Shown here piece after piece: positions 26,755-33,144 of a stretch of 64,000 nucleotides of DNA (position 1 is its first letter; every line of letters starts with the position of its first letter). A program made the translations under genes and the position numbers. This DNA is from Oscillospiraceae bacterium. GTDB taxonomy: Bacteria; Bacillota; Clostridia; Oscillospirales; Ruminococcaceae. Below the pieces are notes generated by a model. It did not search any database, was not told where the DNA came from, and worked only from the letters and a program-made list of their open reading frames with translations. Location of the stretch: the NCBI GenBank assembly GCA_022787085.1, contig JALFVE010000016.1, positions 1 to 64,000 of the forward strand, given 5' to 3'.

Positions 26755-27055
26755 AGAGAAGTTCACCGCCGTTCTCGACTCTGTATGCAAACGAACAGTC
26801 ATCCTCGGCGTGCTCGTTCCAGTCGGTCAGGTTGTACACGATAAAATCACAGGGCACCGCACAGTCGGTTTTCAGCAGAAGCCGAGTCTCCAGCGTTCCT
26901 GTGCTTACATCATCGGGGACTATTACGCAGAGCTTGAACCCCGTCAGCTCACCCTTGGAATTGTTCTTCTCCGACACAAGGTATATCATGGACGGGTCGC
27001 ACAAGGCGGTGATATCCTCGGTCATCTGTTTTATTATCTTTTTTCCGTCGGACAT
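26738..27055 (-). CDS. Degenerate minimal nucleotidyltransferase-like partner of HEPN
   Basis: A 105-residue protein. The fold outline of MNT proteins is recognisable (IYLVSEKNNSKGELTGFKLCVIV where active enzymes have GSxxxGxxxxxSDIDL; late FAYRVENGGELLY strand). The catalytic Gly-Ser and both Asp residues are absent, so adenylylating activity is not expected. The ATG at 27055 lies 6 nt after an AGGGAGGA site; the earlier ATG at 27061 abuts that site. It is the first gene of a three-gene operon with its own strong promoter. Confidence 0.6.
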   Translation of the reverse strand: MSDGKKIIKQMTEDITALCDPSMIYLVSEKNNSKGELTGFKLCVIVPDDVSTGTLETRLLLKTDCAVPCDFIVYNLTDWNEHAEDDCSFAYRVENGGELLYVKRD

Positions 27056-27098
27056 ATTCATTCCTCCCTTTGATTATTATACAAATAACTGTAAAATA

Positions 27099-27127
27099 AT
27101 TATACCGCATTTCGCACAAAAAGTCAA
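27099..27127 (-). promoter_or_regulatory. Sigma-A promoter of the HEPN operon
   Basis: On the minus strand, TTGACT (27127-27122) and TATAAT (27104-27099), 17-bp spacer, 44 bp before the first start codon. Confidence 0.78.
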
Positions 27128-27221
27128 CCGTTATTCAGGATGTTTTTTGTGTAAGCTGCAAGCTTCTTTCCCTTGTTTTTCCCGCATTTGCAGATACTTG
27201 GAATTATTTACAAATTATCCA

Positions 27222-27250
27222 TTGACATTTTCAAACATTTGTGCTATTAT
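27222..27250 (+). promoter_or_regulatory. Plus-strand promoter with no gene behind it
   Basis: TTGACA at 27222-27227 and TATTAT at 27245-27250, 17-bp spacer. It fires towards the 3' end of the minus-strand DUF6062 gene. A 6-bp GC hairpin (27265-27270 with 27278-27283) lies just downstream, so the product would be either a very short RNA or an antisense transcript. Confidence 0.5.
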
Positions 27251-27264
27251 TATAGTGCAAATGT

Positions 27265-27283
27265 GCCGCCCCTTACAGGCGGC
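27265..27283. terminator. GC-rich hairpin after the DUF6062 gene
   Basis: GCCGCC pairs with GGCGGC across a 7-nt loop. There is no T-run on the minus strand, while on the plus strand an A/T-rich stretch follows. It is a weak terminator for DUF6062 or for the short plus-strand transcript. Confidence 0.4.
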
Positions 27284-27290
27284 GGATATT

Positions 27291-27980
27291 TTATTGCGGT
27301 CTGCGGGAGGTGAGAAAGCCTATTGCACGCTCTATGCTGTCTCTGGAATTTCCCCAGTCTGCGTCCTTTCCCGAGCTGCGGTAATCGTACATGGAGCAGA
27401 ATTTTGACACGTCCTCATAAAGGGTATCCATATATTTTTTCGTAAGCCCGCTGCAAAGCTCATTGAAGCTCTGAAGCTCCTGCTTTTGCAGATAGCTCGG
27501 GGCGATGGACTGCAGCAGGTCAAAATGAGGCAGGCAGATGTACTCCTGCTCGGAAAGAAGCTGCTTTATTTCGGGGTTTTTGTACATCTCGAAAAATGTT
27601 CTCATCAGCCGCTCCATTCCCCAGTCTACCTTTTCGCAGACAAAGCAGCTCTCGTTTATCTCGGAAAGCCGTTTCTTACGAGCATTTTTCGGCTCAAAAA
27701 GCTTTTTGCGGGAGAAAAGCTGCCCCCTCGCTTCATCTAAATGGGTCTGGAGCATGAGGGCAAGGGAGAGGCGGTTCTTCTGACCCAGCATCTGGGTGAA
27801 ATGGGTGGAACAGAAGCCTGCCCGATTGGTTTCGATTCGCACATCAGGCTCCATCATTGCCGCTCCCATGATGTATTCGACGGTGCGGCTCTCCAGCATA
27901 TTTCTCATGCGGCAGATGGGACAGCCCTCCTTCGGGTCGAGTATCTCGCTTATGGGTATGGTAAGTATGCTTTCTCTCAT
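27291..27980 (-). CDS. DUF6062 family protein
   Basis: A 229-residue protein with two Cys-rich sites: GCPICRMR and GFCSTHF near the N-terminus, and SCFVCEKVDWGMERL with LPHF in the second half. These look like two zinc-binding modules. The pattern matches DUF6062 proteins found across Clostridia, whose function is unknown. It is the last gene of the transglutaminase lipoprotein-EamA-DUF6062 run, 25 bp after EamA. No membrane segment or signal is seen, so it is cytoplasmic. Confidence 0.78.
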   Translation of the reverse strand: MRESILTIPISEILDPKEGCPICRMRNMLESRTVEYIMGAAMMEPDVRIETNRAGFCSTHFTQMLGQKNRLSLALMLQTHLDEARGQLFSRKKLFEPKNARKKRLSEINESCFVCEKVDWGMERLMRTFFEMYKNPEIKQLLSEQEYICLPHFDLLQSIAPSYLQKQELQSFNELCSGLTKKYMDTLYEDVSKFCSMYDYRSSGKDADWGNSRDSIERAIGFLTSRRPQ

Positions 27981-28005
27981 TGGTGTTTTCGTCCTTTCGG
28001 GATGT

Positions 28006-28422
28006 TTATTTCGATATCAGCACCAGAGTTCCTGCCGTTATGAGCAGGGCGCCGATCACGGTTTTCGGGGTGAATTTTTCACCGAGGAATACTGCCGCAA
28101 GTATCAGAGTTATCACCACACTGAGCTTATCTACGGGGACTACCTTGGAGACCTCCCCTATTTGTATGGCTTTATAATAGCAGAGCCATGAGGCTCCCGT
28201 TGCAAGCCCCGACAGTATCAGAAATATCCAGCTCTTTCGGGAAATATGGACAATTCCTCCCTGCTCTCCCGTTATGAACACCATCAGCCATGCCATTATA
28301 AGCACCACTGCCGTTCTGACGGCGGTGGCAAGATTAGACTCCACATTTTCAATTCCTGCCTTGGCAAGCACCGATGTGGCTGCCGCAAAAACTGCCGACA
28401 AAAGTGCAAACACGAACCACAT
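28006..28422 (-). CDS. EamA-family half-size transporter
   Basis: A 138-residue membrane protein with about five hydrophobic segments forming a single EamA/DMT domain. Most EamA proteins have two such domains in one chain; single-domain members (COG2510 type) work as dimers. The GASWLCYYKAIQIGEVSKVVP stretch is characteristic. The substrate is unknown. The start is 15 bp from the end of the lipoprotein gene, so the two are co-transcribed. Confidence 0.85.
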   Translation of the reverse strand: MWFVFALLSAVFAAATSVLAKAGIENVESNLATAVRTAVVLIMAWLMVFITGEQGGIVHISRKSWIFLILSGLATGASWLCYYKAIQIGEVSKVVPVDKLSVVITLILAAVFLGEKFTPKTVIGALLITAGTLVLISK

Positions 28423-28437
28423 TATTTGTCATCCCTA

Positions 28438-29694
28438 TCAATAATAATATACTGCGGAATAATCGCTGCCCCCGCCTATATATTCCGACACCCCTGCCTT
28501 GTCCGAGGCGCTTGCATAAAAGGTGGGGTCAAGGAGATTCCAGCCCTTGGAATCAAGGAAAAGATCAACGGTTATCCAGCCCGTTTCCGAGGTATATATC
28601 TCGTTCCATGCGTGATAGACATCCCCTCGGACATAGCCCATCACAAGCTTGGCGGGTATCCCCTGGGAGCGGCACATGGAGGCAAATAGCGAGGCATAGT
28701 CAAAGCATATCCCCTTTCCCCGCTCAAGGGTGGTGTCCGGGTCGGGTATATAGCCGCTTTTTACGCTTGCGGCAAGCTCCTTGTCATAGGTGATATTTTC
28801 GGTTATGTATAGAAACATTGCAGAGGCTTTTTCGATATCCCCGCTTTTTCCCGTGCAAAGCTCCGCTGCCTTATAGACGCATTTGTCTCCCTCTCCGAAA
28901 TTTATATACTGCGTTGGCAGAAGATAGGGCGAAAGCTCGTCCACCTTCGCTTCAAAATCATTGTCAAGGACGATGGCATAGGTCTTGCCCTTCACATTTT
29001 CAAGCACCTTGATATTATATGTTCCGCTGCCCGACTGGAGGGGGAAAACCGTTCCCGCCGGGTCAAGGGAATAGTCATATATGGCATCTCCCTTGGTTAT
29101 CCTCACCTTTACCTTGCTGCCGCTCCCCTTATAGGTTACTTTTACAACTCCCTCCGAGGCTGCGCTGATATCAACGGCGGCAAGGTCGTTTTCAAGCATT
29201 TTTTCTCCGCTGAAGCTGCCCGTTTTTATCTTGGGCACCTCTACCGTGACCTTTTCCTTTGATACCGACGCCAGAGTGGTCATTACGGCGGTCTCGGAAA
29301 CCGTCTCCGCTTCGGTATAGCTTTCGGTGCTCAGAAGCTCCGAATATTCCGTTTCGGTGATTATTTCAGAGGCGGGCGGCAAAGGTTCGGTTTCGCTTTC
29401 GGGAGTGGTTTCCGTTTCGCTCCTCATCATGGATTCCGTCTGCGGAATTTCCGAGGCGGCTTCGGAAGCTTCCGATGAAGCGGTTTCCGAGATCGCAGAC
29501 GCCGTTTCGGAAGTCACCGAAACGGTTTCCTCCGATGTCTGCAATGTAGTTTCAAGGATGACGGAGGGAGCTGTTTCAGTTTCCGTTATTACATAGGCTT
29601 CGGATCTATCTGTCTCCTCTGCCGTTTCCGACGGGCTGCCGCAGGAGCAGAGAAGCAGGACGGTCATTATTATCGCAGATGTTTTTTTATTCAT
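28438..29694 (-). CDS. Lipoprotein with transglutaminase-like domain
   Basis: A 418-residue predicted lipoprotein: signal MNKKTSAIIMTVLLLCSC with the lipobox Cys at about residue 18. Then come about 110 residues of Ser/Thr/Glu low-complexity linker, a beta-rich region, and a C-terminal transglutaminase-like domain. The Cys-His-Asp triad is visible as GKGICFDYA, DVYHAWNE and TVDLFLD. Such proteins act on the cell surface as proteases or cross-linking enzymes. It heads a three-gene operon behind a TTGACA/TATAAT promoter. Confidence 0.88.
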   Translation of the reverse strand: MNKKTSAIIMTVLLLCSCGSPSETAEETDRSEAYVITETETAPSVILETTLQTSEETVSVTSETASAISETASSEASEAASEIPQTESMMRSETETTPESETEPLPPASEIITETEYSELLSTESYTEAETVSETAVMTTLASVSKEKVTVEVPKIKTGSFSGEKMLENDLAAVDISAASEGVVKVTYKGSGSKVKVRITKGDAIYDYSLDPAGTVFPLQSGSGTYNIKVLENVKGKTYAIVLDNDFEAKVDELSPYLLPTQYINFGEGDKCVYKAAELCTGKSGDIEKASAMFLYITENITYDKELAASVKSGYIPDPDTTLERGKGICFDYASLFASMCRSQGIPAKLVMGYVRGDVYHAWNEIYTSETGWITVDLFLDSKGWNLLDPTFYASASDKAGVSEYIGGGSDYSAVYYY

Positions 29695-29740
29695 TCAAAG
29701 CCGCCCTTTCACCTTCGCAGATATTATCCCATTTTGGATT

Positions 29741-29770
29741 ATTATAGCATACGGACGGGCGGTTTGTCAA
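29741..29770 (-). promoter_or_regulatory. Sigma-A promoter of the lipoprotein operon
   Basis: On the minus strand, TTGACA (29770-29765) and TATAAT (29746-29741) with an 18-bp spacer, both hexamers perfect. Confidence 0.8.
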
Positions 29771-29870
29771 GGCTCGGTTATGGTCAGAATGGGTTTATGA
29801 AGCTTGGCGGGCTGTATGGTCAGGCTTTATTTTTCATACACAAAAAATTCACAAATATCGGTGAAATATG

Positions 29871-29879
29871 TGGTATAAT
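29871..29879 (+). promoter_or_regulatory. Extended -10 promoter for the CPBP-like gene
   Basis: TGG followed by TATAAT (29874-29879) is an extended -10 element. No good -35 box is seen at 16-18 bp. The gene starts at 29945 behind an AAAGGAG site. Confidence 0.5.
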
Positions 29880-29944
29880 TATTTTAAGTTTACGCATTAA
29901 CGGATCTGACATACTATAGTTATAGGGGAAAGGAGCAAGGTCAT

Positions 29945-31099
29945 ATGGCTATTTCAAAAAAACGAGATACCAGCGACAGCCGTATCGCTTCTCTCAGGCT
30001 TCAGGATAAGGAATATAACGAGATGTACCGCAAATGGCGCATTGAACACAAAAAGGACTACGGCTTCTATTTCCTCGACAACTCGGACGAGCTTACCTAT
30101 CGGGACGGCGAGGGCTTTATCACCGAGTCCCCTCAGGCGGCGGAACGTGCTGCCTTCAGCGAGATCCATTCCCTGCTTGCAAGATTTCTGTGCATCTATT
30201 CCCTGCTGAATTTCCTTGTGATGGCGGCGGGCTTGGTCATGACCTCACCGGAATTTGACATTCCTCTTTTCCGCAGCATTAACGCTCTGAGCTTCGGAAA
30301 TGAATTCGCTTCTGTGGCTGTGGATTATCTGGTCAGGATCTCCGTTCGTATCCTGCCGCTTTTCTACCTTATGAAGAAGATCAATATGCCCAAAAAGATC
30401 TTCATGCCTACTAAAATTTACAACAAGCCCCTTTTCTTTATCGCTGTTCCCATGGCTATGCTTACCTTCGGGGTCGCTACCGTTCTATCAAATATCCAGC
30501 ATACCTCAGCGGCTCTTATGGGCGTTGACCCCACCTTTTCCATCACCATTCCCCGGAACAGGCTTTGTCTCGTTTTATCGGCGGTTCTTACTGTGGTTAT
30601 CGTCCCTGTTATCAGCGAGGTCGTTCACCATGGCATTATTCTGCAGATATTAAAACAGTTCGGCGACGGCTATGCGCTTATTGTTACAAGCATTATCGCC
30701 GCTCTCACTTCCTGCAATTTCCACATTTTCCTTTTTACCTTCACCATTATGCTCATTACGGGCTTCTTTGTGGTCCGCTCAGGCTCTATTCTGACGGGTT
30801 TTATCATGCGGATAGTTATCAGCGGAAGCGTTTATTTTCTAACGTTTCTCAAAACTGTCGGGCTTCCCGAGGGTGTTTACATGACCATCACCTCCGCTCT
30901 CCTTTTCGTTTACATCTCTGCGGGCTTTGCGGCGGTATCCGTTTTTATCAAAAAGCACAGCAACAAGATCAATCTCCCGCTTTACAAAATGTATCTCGAC
31001 AACCATGAGAGAATTATGTGCTGCCTTACAAATGCCTCGGTAATCATCTGGCTGTCTCTTGCTTTTATGCTGATGATAATCAATATAAGATGGCGGTGA
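29945..31099 (+). CDS. CPBP/ABI-like polytopic membrane protein with altered active site
   Basis: A 384-residue protein with a charged cytoplasmic N-terminus of about 75 residues and about eight membrane segments. Residues about 215-290 resemble the CPBP intramembrane protease core: ISEVVHHGIILQIL stands where active enzymes have EExxxR, and SCNFHIFLF where they have FxxxH. The first Glu and the Arg are replaced, so catalysis is doubtful, as in several CPBP subfamilies. It is followed within 6 bp by tadA-GNAT. The family call rests on topology and these motifs and is moderate. Confidence 0.6.
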   Translation: MAISKKRDTSDSRIASLRLQDKEYNEMYRKWRIEHKKDYGFYFLDNSDELTYRDGEGFITESPQAAERAAFSEIHSLLARFLCIYSLLNFLVMAAGLVMTSPEFDIPLFRSINALSFGNEFASVAVDYLVRISVRILPLFYLMKKINMPKKIFMPTKIYNKPLFFIAVPMAMLTFGVATVLSNIQHTSAALMGVDPTFSITIPRNRLCLVLSAVLTVVIVPVISEVVHHGIILQILKQFGDGYALIVTSIIAALTSCNFHIFLFTFTIMLITGFFVVRSGSILTGFIMRIVISGSVYFLTFLKTVGLPEGVYMTITSALLFVYISAGFAAVSVFIKKHSNKINLPLYKMYLDNHERIMCCLTNASVIIWLSLAFMLMIINIRWR

Positions 31100-31104
31100 C
31101 GGAT

Positions 31105-32061
31105 ATGCATCCACCCGATTTTTATATGCGGCGGGCTCTGGAGCTTGCCCACATGGCTGCTGCGGAGGGTGAGGTCCCTGTGGGGGCAGTGGTCGTAAGG
31201 ATCTCCGACGGAATGATCGTGGGTGAGGGGAGGAACAGGCGGGAAAGATCACGCAGTCCTCTGGCTCATGCGGAGCTTGAGGCTATTGATAATGCGGCTC
31301 GTTTCCTCGGCGGTTGGCGGCTTTCGGGCTGCGAGCTGTATGTGACTCTTGAGCCTTGCCCCATGTGTGCGGGGGGTATCATTAATTCCCGCATTGACAG
31401 GGTCATTTTCGGCGCTTTCGACAAAAAGGCAGGCTCCTGCGGATCGGTAACGGATATTTTTGCTCTCCCCTATAATCACCGCCCCGCTTTATCGGGGGGA
31501 TTTATGGAGGATGAATGTGCAGGCACTCTTAAAATATTTTTTAAGAAAATGAGGGATAGAAAAATGGACGGAATTAAACTCGTTCTTGCCGAAACGGACG
31601 ATCAGCTCCGCAGAATTTCCGAAATTGCCGACGGGATTTGGCATGAATATTTTCCCGGGATAATTTCTGCAGAGCAGGTTGATTATATGGTCAAAAAATT
31701 CTGCTCCTTTGAGGCTCAAAAGCAGAATATCAAGGAAGGCTATGAGTATTATTTCATCAAGCGTGGCGGCAGTGACATCGGCTACACTGCCATCAAGTCC
31801 GACGGTGACAGGCTTTTTCTCTCAAAGCTTTATCTTTTAAAATCCGAGAGGGGAAAGAAGTATGCTTCTGCGGTGACAAGGCTGCTTAAAGATATTGCTG
31901 GGGGCAGGGGGCTCAGAGCCATATGGCTCACTGTCAACAAGCACAATGACAGCACCATTGCCGCTTACAATGCCATGGGCTACAAAACTATCGGCGAGGG
32001 CGTTGCCGATATCGGCAACGGCTTCGTTATGGACGATTATTACATGGAGCTTGAGGTTTAA
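31105..32061 (+). CDS. tadA: tRNA adenosine deaminase TadA fused to a GNAT acetyltransferase
   Basis: A 318-residue protein. Residues about 1-150 are TadA, which converts A34 to inosine in tRNA-Arg(ACG): HAELEAI supplies the His ligand and catalytic Glu, and EPCPMCAGGI the Cys ligands. The TadA part ends normally at LKIFFKKMRDRK. It runs in frame without a stop into a complete GNAT domain (about residues 156-318) with the acetyl-CoA region GKKYASAVTRLL and NDSTIAAYNAMGYK. ATG 31105 follows a GGTGA site; ATG 31090 is the alternative. The stop codon touches the palindromic element at 32061. Confidence 0.88.
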   Translation: MHPPDFYMRRALELAHMAAAEGEVPVGAVVVRISDGMIVGEGRNRRERSRSPLAHAELEAIDNAARFLGGWRLSGCELYVTLEPCPMCAGGIINSRIDRVIFGAFDKKAGSCGSVTDIFALPYNHRPALSGGFMEDECAGTLKIFFKKMRDRKMDGIKLVLAETDDQLRRISEIADGIWHEYFPGIISAEQVDYMVKKFCSFEAQKQNIKEGYEYYFIKRGGSDIGYTAIKSDGDRLFLSKLYLLKSERGKKYASAVTRLLKDIAGGRGLRAIWLTVNKHNDSTIAAYNAMGYKTIGEGVADIGNGFVMDDYYMELEV

Positions 32062-32238
32062 TACTAATCTTTAACCAACCTATAGACAAATCCTCGGCTG
32101 AAATAATCACATTCGTCGTCTGGCTGCCTTATAAGGCAGCACTCCCTTGCAAGGCGGCAAGCCTTGCTGCGGTCGCTTTCCTAGACTGTGATTATTTCAC
32201 CTGTCGGCTTTGTCTACAGAACGATTAAAGATTAGTAT
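32061..32238 (+). repeat. Palindromic interspersed element, copy A
   Basis: A 178-bp element with ends ATACTAAT and ATTAGTAT. Paired arms: 32061-32074 with 32225-32238 (14 bp, perfect), 32083-32090 with 32209-32216 (8 bp), 32099-32111 with 32187-32199 (13 bp, perfect). Two inner hairpins lie at 32124-32139 and 32149-32167. It shares sequence blocks and architecture with copy B (43989-44150) in the same orientation relative to the next gene. TA at both ends would suit a TA-target mini-transposon; a structured leader RNA is the alternative. Confidence 0.8.
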
Positions 32239-32255
32239 AAGAAAGGATAGATTTT

Positions 32256-32579
32256 ATGAGCTATTATGTTGATGAACAGTCTCTCAGAGAGATCATTGAG
32301 CTGGTGGGAAAAACTGCTGCGGCTGCCTGCATTTCTTCCTTCCTCAGCGAGGTGGTTTTAAAGGCGGTCGTCAATGCACGTCCCACTAAGATCGTTGTGG
32401 AAAACGGTATTCCTGCCGCTCTTTACACCATCGGCGAAAAGGACAAGCCTACGGCGGTTTATGTAAGCTCCCGCCGCTCTAAGGTTGACTGGAAGCCCGT
32501 TTTATTCTTCGGGGCGGTCTTTGCAGGCTGCAAATATATTCTCGATTACAGAGAGAAGAATATTGCGAATGTTAAATAA
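32256..32579 (+). CDS. Small protein of unknown function
   Basis: A 107-residue protein not assigned to a family. The N-terminal half looks helical and amphipathic (SLREIIELVGKTAAAACI), the middle contains a short beta-like TKIVVENGIPAALYTI segment, and WKPVLFFGAVFAGCKYIL (about 78-95) could be a single membrane helix. A good AAAGGA ribosome-binding site lies 8 nt before the ATG, directly after palindromic element A, which suggests it is a real, translated gene and that the element lies in its leader. Confidence 0.6.
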   Translation: MSYYVDEQSLREIIELVGKTAAAACISSFLSEVVLKAVVNARPTKIVVENGIPAALYTIGEKDKPTAVYVSSRRSKVDWKPVLFFGAVFAGCKYILDYREKNIANVK

Positions 32580-32653
32580 CGGGGGACGCCCCGCGGCGAG
32601 GCTGCGCTGTGATTTTGTGTGGGACGATTGTTTTGTCACCGCGCTGATAGGTT

Positions 32654-32682
32654 TTGCAAAACAGTACGATAAATCGTAATAT
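32654..32682 (+). promoter_or_regulatory. Candidate promoter for the topoisomerase gene
   Basis: TTGCAA at 32654-32659 and TAATAT at 32677-32682 with a 17-bp spacer. Confidence 0.4.
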
Positions 32683-32756
32683 GTTTGTCGGAATTGTATG
32701 CTTTGTTTTGTAAAATTTTGTTTTGTTTGATTTCCCTCAATAGTCTGCAAAGGGAC

Positions 32757-32822
32757 AACCTAAGAGGAGGGGGAAAAACTAAACCCAACAAAAATGCGGG
32801 ATTTCCCCCTCTTCTTTAGGTT
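32757..32822 (+). repeat. Imperfect inverted repeat in the topoisomerase leader
   Basis: Arms 32757-32776 and 32802-32822 pair over about 19 bp with one bulge and one mismatch, around a G5/C5 core and a loop of about 25 nt. A T-run follows the right arm, so an attenuator-type terminator is possible. Confidence 0.5.
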
Positions 32823-33144
32823 TTCCCTCTGCACGCTCTTTCCCTTACTCCTCCCCCTTTCCGCATTTTTACATATAGCAAGGGCTTTTTGTTTTGCTTG
32901 CTGTAAATTGGTTTTGTTCCAATTTCTTCGCCTATTTCCCTCCATTCGCGGTTTCCCGCTTTCCGTTATGGGGCATACGTCCATGCTGTGAGAGTCTGGG
33001 GTTAGGTTTTGTGCGTTTGAACGGTACCGAGACGCAAATGAGGGGTTTCATACAAAACACACCAACAAGAGCACTGCGGATCTGACACTCTTTCAGAGGG
33101 TCGTCACCCGCAAATTTCAATTTGAAAGGAATCATCACTGCAAA

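Larger units (their letters stand above)
32580..33144. other. Long non-coding leader region before the topoisomerase gene
   Basis: 565 bp without a credible gene. It holds a candidate promoter (32654-32682), a large imperfect inverted repeat (32757-32822) and pyrimidine-rich and TTTTGT-rich tracts. If transcription starts near 32690 the leader of the topoisomerase gene would be about 450 nt, unusually long. Confidence 0.5.

Noticed and set aside
29848-29856. TTCACAAAT shared with the inverted repeat at 38929-38983
   Set aside because: A single 9-mer in AT-rich DNA; chance occurrence is likely and no second arm is present here.
32794-32991. Phe/Leu-rich small reading frame before the topoisomerase gene
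   Set aside because: Composition reflects a pyrimidine-rich tract; no ribosome-binding site and no recognisable features.
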